In this document: piece after piece, positions 1-11,430 of the stretch | Layout of the letters: every line of letters begins with the position of its first letter | How positions within the stretch are numbered: the stretch's first letter is position 1 | Assembly (NCBI GenBank): GCA_034008185.1 | Contig: CM067082.1 | Location: 155,255,895-155,319,894 of the forward strand | Source: Gorsachius magnificus | Lineage: Eukaryota; Chordata; Aves; Pelecaniformes; Ardeidae | Direction: 5' to 3' | DNA: 64,000 nucleotides | Notes under the pieces: generated by a model | Seen by the model: only the letters and a program-made list of their open reading frames with translations | Database searches by the model: none | What the model was told of the DNA's origin: nothing | Translations under genes and position numbers: made by a program

Positions 1-3000
1 CAGGCCTTAAGGCCTTTAATTTCTACAGTAGCTTTTTGTCCCCTACTCCCCTATATATGTAAGGAATTAGGATGTTTCAGTATAATCTCAGCACATTACT
101 CTGGAAATGGAAAAGAACAGAAAAGGAGCTTTTCTATAACTCCTCAATGTTGATATCAAATTTTATCATTCTTTGCACATATATTTTATTCTTTTCTCAT
201 GTACACTAATTATTGTACATTCTGTAACAAGTTGAAAGGCAGATTCTGTCCCTAGAGTTCTGCTGACCCACATTATCATATCTCCTTATTCAGGAGAGCT
301 ACAACAATTTAAATCAGCTGAAAATCTAGTCCCATAAATTGTTCACTGCAGCAAGATGTAAGATATACCGCCATTGCTCATCTTTAATTAACTTTCTCTG
401 TCACTGCATTAATGATCAGAATAAGGAAAGAACAAGGCACTTGCTTCTTTGTGTCTTTCTAGCAGATGTCTGTAAGCACAGTTAAGGCAACCACTATGAA
501 TCTGTGTAATTCATAGAAGAAATTATTCCATGACAAACATTCAAATATGAGCTAACAGAATAAAACAAAGTCATAGTCTCTGAAAAGCTTCCCCTAGAGA
601 AAGGAAAACCTAACCTAAAGATACAGTTTCAAAGGAGTAGGGAAGATTAGCTCTGCCTTTCATGATCTTATTATCGACTTCAGCATAATAAAAGAAAATC
701 TCAAGGCAAAAACTTGACTTTCCTAGCACACACACACTCCATTTTGTTATTTCTTTGTGCTTTTATGTTGTCCCATTTCTCAACTTGAGAATGATTGACT
801 GTGTTAGTAATTTTTCCTAATTATTGGGAAAAGACAAGAATGACATTTTCTGGTACAAGAACAAATGGATTTAAGCTGGTCTCCAATAAATTTAGGCTAC
901 ACTTTTCTTAGGTGTTTTTAACCACAGAACAGATTCTAGACCAACCTTTTAGTAGGTTGGAGAGGACAACCAGTCTAGTTAATTTTAAGGTAGGGTTTGA
1001 TCAACTGATAAATGGAATTCTTTCAGTAGCAGAAGACTAGATGTGGAATAAGATTCCCTCAATAATCAGTAGAGAGAAATACGTTAGTTCCTATATAGAA
1101 TGGTGTGAACTGGCTTCCATAGGTGCCCGTTTCTCTTATATTATTTCACATGAAGCAGGGAAGGCTGTCTTCAGCCTGACATTAAACTTGTGGATAGCTA
1201 AAAGTTGGCATGTGACAAGACTGACAACCCAATAGATCTTCCATTCTATTGCCCAACTTCGGCTTGGTCACACAGTCCTGGATGGGAAAATCACCTGACC
1301 CTTTTACTCTCATTGAGTACTTGGTTCATCACAATTCCAGAGTGTGTTTAGGGATTTTGCACAGGATTGCTTGAGGTTACTGCCTTGTTCCCAATTCAAG
1401 CAAACTTTTTCAGGCTCCAGAGTTGTAACAGAAAAACAAACAAACAAACAAAACCAAAAGGAAAAAACCAACAACAACAACCCAAAAAAAAACCCTACAA
1501 AAAGCCAAATCCCAAAATCAAAAAGCTAAAACCCAAACAAATACAGAATATTTTATTGAAAAAGAAGATCTGCCTAACTCTAATTTAAATCCTCTGGAGT
1601 CCTGTGACCAATTTATCCAAGGCTGGTTATCCTTTCTCTAGCTTTGTTTATCTCCAAGGAATCATTTTGTCTGATCACAGTGAAAGTCTCCTGACACTGT
1701 CTTTCCTTAGTACAGAATATTCAGTGGTGAATAAGACAAATAAGCAAAAAGGCCAAATAACAATAGTGTCCATAAGTAAGAACCTGATAAAATCTGCAGT
1801 CTAGGTAGCCTACAACCCTGATAAAAAGGATGAAAGTAGAACCACAACTGTTTTATACACTTATATTGAAGCTTCTGATCCTTCTGTCTAAGGTAATGAA
1901 AGAGTGGGCAGATTTCATGTACCACATAAGGATATCTCCCTACATGCTTTAATCCTCTACTTATTCCTCCCCTTGGCTGACTTTACCTAGGTTGTCAATT
2001 GGTGTTGTCATGACTAATCGTTAGAGCAGAAAAGCCTAGACAGGACTGGAGTAATGACTCCAAGTGCTGTAATTAAGCAGGAGAACAGAGTCAAGACACT
2101 CCTGAGCCAAGAAGCCAGCATGAAATGGGGCTTAGAGAAGATGCACAGGCCTATGAAAGCTGAAAATTCATCTGGAGTGAAGGCAGAAAAGATTGAAGGT
2201 CATTTGTTTTGTTATAGCTGGTCTGGGCTTAAATATACTTTAGGCTGGCCTGCCATGCCATCTTTGGGGCATGACAAGGAAATTGGGATGTAACTGCAGA
2301 TTTCTGTTGTGTATCTGAGAAAGCATGGAGGGAAAACACTTGGTCTTTCTCTGTAAAGTAAGGAGGACACAGGTGAAATGTGTTGATTTAGGTAATTTCT
2401 ACATCACAGTCCAAAGGCATGATAATAGCTCCTGTAAACATACGTAGTGTAATATTAAAGAAGTTTACTCCAATACTAGTCTCTCTCATGACTCAGGGTC
2501 AATAGTTTTCATTAAAACTTGCAAAACCCTTCAAAAGTCCTGAATAATACAGATCTCCATTCTTATGCTGATACCCCTGCCAGCTATTTTAATGCTGCCT
2601 TGGAAATATATACCCTTGCTTCAAGATCACCTTTGAATTACACTGCCAACATGCTTTAGTCTTGTTTTCCAAAAGAACTGGGCATCTAAAATTATTAATG
2701 CTCAGGAAACCAAACAGTGCAGAAGGACTTCTGTGGCTCCACACAGTAACTATTCTGAGAGTGAAATGCTTGTTGGATATCAAGGCTTAAAATTGCCTCC
2801 ACTCCCATATACTTCCCACACCTGATGTGCATTCAGAATTTGTCCACATGGCACTTTGATCATGGCCACATGTCTCACTGCAAGTCAAAAGGATATCCAT
2901 TCTTAAGTGACTAAGTATCTTTCTTTTGAAATACAATGTGTGCTCCTTAGGGGCTTGGATCCCTTCAGAATAAAACATGACAATTAAACCTCTCTCATCA

Positions 3001-3365
3001 TAATTGCAAAAAGATGAGTAACAGACAACTGTGGATTTGTCAAGCGGAAATCATGTTAGCAAAATCTAATTTTTCTTGTGCACTTTGTGAACAGGAAAGA
3101 AAAAAAAATTATGAGTTATACTATGGCATCAGTAGAGCTTCTAACACTATTTCTCATGACAATTTCATGAGAAATTAAGGAAAAGCTGGTCTTGGTGAAA
3201 TTATTACAGACTGGGAATAATGCCACCCTATACGATTCCCAAGGAGTAACTATCGGGAGTGTAATGTCAAAATGCAAATATGTATCACATAGATTCTATA
3301 GGGTTCTGTTCTCTGATGCTTTTCAATGACCACAATGATCAAAAAGAGAGTATGTTCATTAAACT
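1..3365. other. AT-rich stretch without a recognised gene
   Basis: No open frame here has recognisable protein motifs, and no CR1 or LTR tail was seen. The only distinct structure is the A/C-rich simple repeat at 1432-1500. The DNA has the look of ordinary avian intergenic or intronic sequence. Conserved non-coding elements cannot be excluded by eye. Confidence 0.5.
1432..1500 (+). repeat. A-rich (CAAA)n/(CAA)n simple repeat
   Basis: A run of CAAA units grades into CAA and A-rich sequence. It could be an A-rich tail of an old element, but no recognisable body precedes it. Confidence 0.7.
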
Positions 3366-4227
3366 GTACCCTCAGCAAGTTTGCAGATGACACTAAGCTA
3401 GGTGGAAATGTTGGCCTGCTTGAGGGTAGGAAGGATCTACCAGAGGGAGCTGGACAGGCTGGATCAATGGGCCAAGGCCAACTGTAAGAGGTTCAACAAG
3501 GCTCAGTGCCGCATCCTGCACTTGGGTCACGATGACTCATGCAACACCACAGGCTTGGGGATGAGTGGTTGGAAAGCTGCTTGGTCAACAGCCAGCTGAA
3601 TATGAGCCAGCAGTGTGCCCAGGTGGCCAAGAAGGCCAATGGCATCCTGGCATGTATCAAGAATAGTGTGGCCAGCAGGAGTAGGGAGTAGGGAAGTGAT
3701 GGTCCCCCTGTACTTGGCACTGGTGGGACTGCACCTCAAATACTGTGTTCAGTTTTGAGCCCCTCACTACAAGAAAGATATGGAGGGACTGCAAGCTGCA
3801 GCGTGTCCAGAGAAGGGCAATGAAGCTGTTGAGGGGTCTGGAGTCCAAGGCTGATGGGGAGCGGCTGAGGGAACTGGTGGTGTTCAGCCTGGAGAAGAGG
3901 AGGCTCTCGACAACTACCTGAAAGGAGGTTGTGGAGAGGTGGGTGTTGGTCTTTTCTCCCAAGTAACTAGCAATAAGACTAGTGGAAATGGCCTCAAGTT
4001 GCGCCAGGGGAGGTTTCAATTAGATATTAGGAAAAATTTCTTCACCAAAAGGGTTATCAGGCACTGGAACAGGCTGCCCAGGGAAGGGGTCAAGTCCCCA
4101 TCCCTGGGGGCATTTAAAAGACGGGTAGACGAGGTGCTTAGGGACAGGGTTTTGTGGTGGACAGGTACGACTGGACTTGATGATCTTAAAAGTCTTTTCC
4201 AACCAAATGATTCTATGATTCTATGAT
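3366..4227 (+). mobile_element. CR1 LINE, 3' fragment with degraded RT end
   Basis: The piece starts inside the reverse-transcriptase region, at the stretch encoding the equivalent of S-K-F-A-D-D-T-K. It runs through the C-terminal region of ORF2 and the 3' UTR to the tail ATTCTATGATTCTATGAT at 4210-4227. Recognisable residues include R-F-N-K-A-Q-C (about 3490-3512) and, near the end, [12 protein letters not shown] (about 4006-4041). The frame is broken many times, so no protein is expected. Faint similarity may extend slightly left of 3366. The 5' truncation is typical of LINE insertion. Confidence 0.9.
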
Positions 4228-4571
4228 AAACTGGCAAACACAAAATAGAGAGGTACTGCAAGAACACTGGAGGACAGGATTCACATTCATAAATATCACA
4301 ACACAGAAAAAAAAAAAACAAAACCATCTGAAAGAGGAAAAATGCAATAAGAACAAGTGTAATACAGTTTACTTTATCAGTAATAACTGACTTTACATGG
4401 ATGGGACAGGAATTAGCAATGAGACAACAACTTTTCAGGAAAAGGGGTTAAAATGGATGAACAAGAGTCAGTGATGGCTTATGCTTGCTAAAAAGATAGA
4501 TACCATAAGGAGATGTATAGTCTGAATAGGAAACATTGTTGGTCAGGTTATGTGCATATGTACTATGAGGG
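4228..4571. other. Unassigned spacer between two CR1 tails
   Basis: This is AT-rich sequence between two plus-strand CR1 3' ends. It contains a 12-base A run near 4307-4318. No gene or further repeat was recognised. Confidence 0.45.
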
Positions 4572-4756
4572 TGTTGAGACACTAGAACAGGTTGTCCAGA
4601 GAAGCTGTGGATGTCCCATCCCTGGAAGTGTTCAAGGTCAGGTTGGTTGGGTCTTTCAGCAACCTAACAGAGCAGAAGATGCTCCTGACTATGGGAGGTT
4701 AGAACTAGATGATCTTTAAAGGTGTTTTCCAACCCAACCCATTCTATGCCTCTATG
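4572..4756 (+). mobile_element. CR1 LINE 3'-end fragment
   Basis: The piece matches the CR1 3' end by pattern: CAGGTTGTCCAGAGAAGCTG, then CCATCCCTGGAAGTGTTCAAG, then TCCAACCCAACCCATTCTATG. The tail is decayed (ATTCTATGCCTCTATG). It lies only a few hundred bases downstream of another CR1 in the same orientation. Confidence 0.85.
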
Positions 4757-5109
4757 TGTAATCCGCAATCCAAAGATATGATGTTAGTGTAAATATTTGC
4801 ATGTAAACATAATTATCAGCTTATATGACCTTAAAATGAATAGTGAGCGGCCTTCAATGGCATCACAATAACCCAGAGACATTCTTGAAGGAGAAACTTC
4901 AGAGACAGGGCCTGCTAAATGGTACTTCACCAGACCTGGATGGAGGAAAAAATAACCTGAATTTTCTTGCCAAACTATGCACCAATGCTAAGAACTTAGC
5001 AAGAACCTGGTGCCAACTATTGGACTCCACAGTCCAGGAAAACTGAAGTGGAATTCAGTGGAATCCAGAAGACATTAATTTAAATAATCAGGGCTCAGGA
5101 AAATTCAGT
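4757..5109. other. Unassigned spacer
   Basis: No recognisable gene or repeat. A 67-codon open frame at 4843-5046 has no motif that I recognise and is of a length expected by chance. Confidence 0.4.
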
Positions 5110-5415
5110 GGAAAGAGATGGCAAGAACTGTGGTTGTTTAGCCTAAGGAAGAGGAAACTGGGAATTAATATACTAGAGAGTCTGAAAGTCTCTTGCAGGC
5201 AGGAAGGGGACAGTGTTCTCCATATCCCTGCTGGATAGGACAAGAAGAGATGGGATTAAATCACACCATGGAAGACTCAGAATTTAATTTTCTAGTCATG
5301 AGAATATTGAGACACAGCCCAGAGGAGGTGTGGGTTATCTGTTAATACAGTGTTTTAAACACAGGTTAGATAAAAGTATTTTAGGAATCATATATGGATC
5401 TTCATACAGGAATTA
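5110..5415 (+). mobile_element. Old, highly diverged CR1-like fragment
   Basis: The order of short blocks resembles the CR1 3' region: GTTTAGCCTAAGGAAGAGGA (the counterpart of the CR1 F-S-L-E-K-R block), then GGACAAGAAGAGATGGGATT, then a block like GCCCAGAGGAGGTGTGG. No tail octamer remains. Substitution is much heavier than in the other copies, pointing to an ancient subfamily. The call rests on block order by eye. Confidence 0.45.
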
Positions 5416-5907
5416 TCCTGCTTTGAGCCAGGCAAGGTTTAGATGCATGTTATAATTTACTTTTCTATTACTTCACAGTCTGGGTTACTGTAGTTTTATA
5501 TTTTCATATGTAGAAAATATAGAATAAGAACTGCTGTCCTCATTAATTTTCTTGGTCCTTGTTGAATCGTTCATCTTAAAAATACAGAAAAAAAAAAATG
5601 AAAATATGTAATAGTTGAGTTCCACTTATTTTTAAACAACTCAGCTTTACATTTTGAAATTCATTGTTCATGACAGCCAAGTAATCCAGACTGCCTTTCT
5701 GTGGTCCTGTAGCAATAACAGAAGCATGAAAGAGTCCAGGTTATTTCTATTGTAAACAAATGGAACTTGGATAAATGCATACGGGGAACATCCTGTAGAA
5801 AAATGTGTTCATTGTACATTGGCTTTCAAAGCAAAAGTGCCATTTCAATGCAAATGCCTCTGGAAGAAAAAATTCTGATGCACTCCCATATGAATTACCT
5901 GCGTATA

Positions 5908-5922
5908 TGTGTGTGTGTGTGT
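5908..5922 (+). repeat. (TG)n microsatellite
   Basis: About seven TG units follow a TATA-type run. It is short and probably only mildly variable. Confidence 0.75.
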
Positions 5923-7845
5923 TTCATTTTGATAAAGTAAATTAAGCTGAGAGAAAATTTTCCTGAAGGCAGAAATGCACAAGAAGGCAGATGCGCTTTT
6001 CCATTGAGAATTTAAATATATTGAGTGGCTTAGCAACCTGATTAAGACAAAACACTGTACCTCCTTGAGAAGTGATGTGCTATCCTGGTAGTGACAGGCG
6101 TTTGTGTCAGTTTGTCTTGGGGCTGACCTACAACAGTACCCATCAGAAGTCATGCTCATCCCCATTGAATTTCTAACCTCAAAGACACATCTGTTTGCTC
6201 TTGGCCAGTAGTGTCCTCCAAAAAGAGCCCACCTCATCACACTGGTCATGTTAACCCCTAGAGCAGGACCACAGCAGATTCTTCCAGAGTTTAGGAGGGG
6301 AAGGACAGCATTGCCCATCACTGAAAAGTGTGTTTGATTAAATTAACTCCAGGGACACATTCAAGCATATCACACACTTTTTCTACCCACAGAATGAAAC
6401 GAGGACCAGAAAGCTGATTTGTTTTCCTGCTCAGCCTTGCAAAGAAAGCCTATTTATCAGCCAGGTTTGTTGCAACATCATGGTATCAAACTTCAAGCTG
6501 TAAGTGAGATGGTACCAGCTCTAAATTGGCTTCACTGGCAAATAAAATGGAGGAAGATATCAATCTTCATTCTCCGCTAGATTTTAGTGTGTGTGATGGC
6601 GCCTGAGGCTGGGAAGGACACATTGGCTTTTGGCCTTTTCTCCTCTCTGAAAGAAAATTGAGCAAACTATAGAGGTGATATATGCACAGCCACGTCTTTC
6701 CTCACCATCCTCCCTCCCACACTCACTTCAGGAACAAGGCTGGAGTCAACCAGCTCTTCTGGCTTGCAAGAACACATCGTCTGCCGATTTAAATTCCCAT
6801 GGTGAGAACCAAGGATGGTGCCCAGGTCTTCAGACACCGTGGTTCTTCCTCTTCAGATTGTATTTGTCTGTCACTCCAAATGCCTTCCTTCTCTTCATGT
6901 AACACCTGTATGATCACTACTTAATCTTTCATGTCAAGCTTTTTTTTGGATGGGAGGTTATGCCAAGAAAAATGCATACACAATTCTCCACAGGTTTCAA
7001 ACTTATTGGGCATGTATAAATGTATTAAAGCTGATGTTTTTTCTATATTATCAGAGTTCCTTGTAGCAGAACTAGTTTCACTCAGTCAACATGGGAGAAA
7101 AATAAAACTTAGACAACTTTGCTGGGATAAGAATGCCTTATCTATGTGGCCTAAATCACAGCTGAAAGTGATTGAGATCGAGCAGATTGCATGGGACAGC
7201 CATTTTGTCAGGCTCACATCACTCTAGGTGTCTTTAAGAATCAATAAAATGCCAATAACATACATACTAACAGTAGATAGAAGTAGCTGACAGGAACAAC
7301 CCTGAAGATGCCAATGCCAGTCAGCTGATCACTCTTGGAGGATGAAGAATACAATAAGCAAAAAAAAAGGGACTTGGTTCTCAAATTAGGGATCACTTGA
7401 GTTGTGAGCCCAGAAATGAGTAACTATGAAAAGAGAGCCTTGAGAAGCCTTAGTTTAAGAAATTATCTTCCTATTTCCATGTGCCTATTCAATGAGTTAA
7501 AATAGAATTTTATTTTAATGATGGTGATGTAACTGCTCCTTTCTTTAATAAATTTGGTACTTGCAGCTTTTCTATAGCTTACCAATTCTCTAGCCTCCTT
7601 TTCCATAAATTTGGAACATAACATCATCACTTCCATATAATTCATGCAACCTGACTTCAAAATCTAATTTTTAAATGCCTAAATCTGAACAGGTCAATAT
7701 GGATTCCCTTTAGCAATAGTGGGGAGAAATCAACACTCCCACAGGGCATCTAACAGCCATAAAATGGTCACCAAATGTGGCAGAGTGCTCTCCCCGCACA
7801 CCTGACCTTTTCCCATAACCCTGCTCAAGAAATAACCACCTGTGG

Positions 7846-7881
7846 TGGTCATGATAGATGCATCTGGTCATGATGGATGCA
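7846..7881 (+). repeat. Two-copy 19-bp tandem repeat
   Basis: TGGTCATGATAGATGCA and TGGTCATGATGGATGCA are adjacent, with a period of 19 bases and one difference within the shared 17 bases. Confidence 0.7.
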
Positions 7882-10800
7882 AACAACACAAAGTGAATTT
7901 GGGGGAGACAGATAACAATACAATAGCGAAAGCCTATTGTGCAATGTGCCCACCTAAGCACAGTGAAGAAACTAAAATCTGTGGTTGGTATGTGCAAAAT
8001 GACTATGAGCCAATCATCTTACCCCCATCAATAGTGAGCAGCCCAAGAGCCCTTGGAGCTCTCCTGCATGGCAGTGGGCTGCACGCCAGGATCTCCCCTT
8101 GAGCAGGGACGCCTCTCAAGGTTACTCCTCATGGTTGAGAGATTCTTTACCGCAACAGATTCTCAGTAAGTGGCTAAGAGCATGCTAACTCTGAAACCTT
8201 AGCTAGGTGAGATAAAGGATTGATTGCACATATATAATCCTTTAGACATAAACCATTGACCAAGTCTGAAACTAGGATTGGATCCAGCCACACCTAGACT
8301 CCTCTCTGAGAAGGAGTTTAGAAAGCAAGGGGATCTTTTCTGAACCCCATGACTCAACAGGAGGGTCTCCCTGACAGTTTTGTCTGACCATGTCCTCCAT
8401 GCAGTAAATAACCAAATGTATCTTGCCATCGAATCTTGTTAAACCACTGTCTCATTTACTACTGATCTTTGTCAACTCACTGATTTATATCAATAAACTA
8501 AATTTTTTTTTGTCTCACTCTCACTCCATCCGCGACACCAAAGGAATAAACTTCTGGAGGCAACTTTTTCTTTCTTTTTTCTGTAATGAGAACATTCCTA
8601 AGTTTAGACCAGCTTAGAGTTACACACTTAACATTTAGACATCTAAAATCATGAGATATGAATCAACACGTGAGTTGTCCAAGGCCCACTCTTCTGATTT
8701 TGTGAAGTGAGAGACTGTTCACAAGTTATAAATATGCTGTATTCATCTAGTAATGTTGTTCTAAATATTACATCTCATAGGCAGCAATTCTTCCTTTACA
8801 AGACTTGTGTCTTTTTTTCTTTTTTCCTTAACCATTCATCAAGCAGGAGGCTAGCACGCAATAAAGGAGACAACAAGCAACACCTTTCAGAGACAGTCCA
8901 TTTGAATGATGATCTTAATGTTCTATCATTACAATTCACCAACTTCTCCAAGGTACGATTTATGGTGGTTTCCACACCTGTTTAGTTCTCTTCTTTATTT
9001 ATAGAGCTGTTTAGCAGAGCCTGTATTTCTAAGTTTCATCTTTTATTTTTTCTCATAAATATTATTTCCACCCTAGAGAGCCATCAACCTTTTTTCTTCT
9101 ACTCTAATACATTGGGTAATATGGTAGTTATCCTGCTCACATCAGGAATGTAATTAATCTTTCAGATGTCAGCCTGATCCTGTAGTAAATCCTCAATGTT
9201 TTGAGGAGAATGGAAGAATGTTTCAAGTAAAAGACTAGGGAAGTTTATGGCCCAATGTAAGGGGAAGCTAGATCAACAGGACCATCGTTAAAATATGGCC
9301 AAAATCTACCCTTAGTGTCCTTGAGCTTTGAATAAGGAAAGCTTTGCATCCTAAGTCCTTATTTTAGAGAAAATAAATGGGAACTGAGGACTGCAAGCTG
9401 GAGAAGGAACCTGTTTTAGTTATGTACCACCAAACACTGACATTTGCATGATATTTCAAAGATTTTGAAGATCAGCCAGAGATTCTCAAAGATTTCAAAT
9501 TAAAGTAGGTCAGATTTCTCTCCCTTTCTAATAGCTCCTGATTCAACTACATTTCCCACTAATCCAAGGAAAGTTTTTGAGTTTTTTTGTGTTATGTTCT
9601 GTAGAATAACTGTTAGGCAAGGTGTTCAGAATTTAACCAAGTACAAAGGGCAATATTGGCTGCCTCTTCCAGTTAAACTGTATGTCTAAGCCTTGAAACC
9701 CCTTTCTAATATGGCACATTAGATAGTGTCCAGCTTCTTTGTTTTAATTACACTGGGATTTGCAAGTGCTCAGATTTACCTTGTGTTCTACATCCCTGTG
9801 AATCCCACATTTTGAAGGATCCACCATAACAGGAAACAATGGGTTGGTTAAAACTGATTCAAATCCAACACAGCCGAATGAGGTAAGCAAAGAAGCATGC
9901 TACCAAGTTATTTGCAATATAAATAGGTGTATATAAGAGCAGGGTAGGAAATTTGTCATTATTTAGAGGAGCTGGCTGTGTATGCTGTTCAGAACAGATT
10001 AACCTCTTCTCCAAGAATCTCACAATGCGGAAATAAGGAATCATTGTATGTAGCCAAAATATTTGTGCTGAAGATATCAAAATCTGAACAGTTTGCCTTC
10101 AGTCAACAGAAAGAAACAAGCCCTTTCAGAGGGCAATTCCTCCTCAAGTAGATATCAGAGTATCTCAGAAAAATCCTGGCCCAAATTCTCCTTTTTCTCT
10201 CCACTGGTTATTGCAAGGGTCGGCACTGTGACTAACTCTGTTGTAGTCAGCTCAAGTCCAGTGAAATTATTGCGACTTGGTAGAACTGATTTTTCTATTC
10301 CATTCTCTGCTTGGGAAAACAAATGAGTGATTCTTTCATTCTCCAAACTAACCCAAAATATAGATGTGAGTTGTCTGCCAACTATGGAATTCTAGGGTAT
10401 CAACAAGTAATAGTAACTTGTAAGTCCACTGACTGAGGAATGTCCAAGTGGTAGCAAGAGAATTTAGCCTGTGAACACATTTGGTTTTAAAGCAGGTCTG
10501 TAACACATCAGATGATAGCATCAACTGTTAGAAATGACCATCTGGTGAACTCCCACACTTCTCACTGAAAGCACTTTAGAAAACTGTCTAGAAAGCCTTG
10601 AGCCACATCTACACTGCTGGATGCATTCACTGCAGGGAGATTTCCCTGGTCCCAGCCCAAATGATAAGGTGCAGCTCGTGTCTATCCTGTTGAAGATTAG
10701 CCATCTCTAAAGCACAGTGTTGTATCCATCTGACAGAGCATTTCATTCCTGCCTTCCTTAGGCTCCGTAGAATGCCCCTGTGGCCCTAGGAAATAATTAT

Positions 10801-11214
10801 CCTTTTTAAAAGCATTTGGATATTTTTCCAATTAGAAGTGTCTTATATAATGTGAATGTTGTGTTACAGCCCGCAAGGCAAATATTTTTATAGCATGAAG
10901 CTAAGGAAATGCATTGCTTGTCCAGAAGTGAGATGGGGGGTGGGGAGGATATGTGGTCATTGTAATGGCCACAGTAATGTCTGCTGTTTAGCAGGAATAG
11001 ACCTCATCTATTAGCTTTTTAATGCGACTTTGTGCCAGTGAAATCACTACGGTGAAATAGCAATAACAAGAAGGTCTCACACAGTAAGAACAGCTGAAGA
11101 CTGTTCTTTCGGTTTTTCATAGGAAAAAGGATGCAGAAATGTGTCTTTTCAGTGCAGGTGGAAAGATAGTAACCTCGTTTTGAAAGCTAATAATTCTTAC
11201 TTAAAACAAAATGG

Positions 11215-11428
11215 TGTGGGCAGAGACACGGGACAATACGAGCAGACTCAATCTATTAACATGTGGCTTCGCAACTGGCGTCGCCGCCACAACTTTGGGT
11301 TCTTTGACCACAGGATGGTCTACACGGCACCGGGCTTGCTCAAGTCAAATGGGAGCCAGCTTTCTCAAAGGGGGAAGAGGGTCTTTGCCCAGGAGCTTGC
11401 GGGGCTCATTGACAGGGCTTTAAACTAG
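11215..11428 (+). pseudogene. CR1 ORF1 C-terminal remnant (SGNH/GDSL esterase end)
   Basis: The open frame ends with TAG at 11426-11428. Only the last 70 or so residues are CR1-like; the frame happens to extend left to 11141 into flanking DNA. The visible blocks are W-L-R-N-W-R-R-R-H-N-F-G-F-F-D-H and, at the end, Q-R-G-K-R-V-F-A-Q-E-L-A-G-L-I. CR1-like LINEs are known to carry an esterase domain in ORF1, whose last block holds a D-x-x-H pair of catalytic residues followed by L-S and a conserved G. Here that block reads N-G-S-Q (11348-11359), so both expected catalytic residues are replaced. The N-terminal part of ORF1 is missing through 5' truncation. ORF2 follows immediately in another frame. 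Confidence 0.75.
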
Positions 11429-11430
11429 AT

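Larger units (their letters stand above)
5416..11204. other. Long stretch without a recognised gene
   Basis: Apart from a short TG repeat at 5908-5922 and a short 19-bp-period duplication at 7846-7881, no gene or mobile element was recognised. The longest open frame is 158 codons on the minus strand at 5845-6321. It has no family motif and its length is within chance for AT-rich DNA of this size. Confidence 0.45.
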
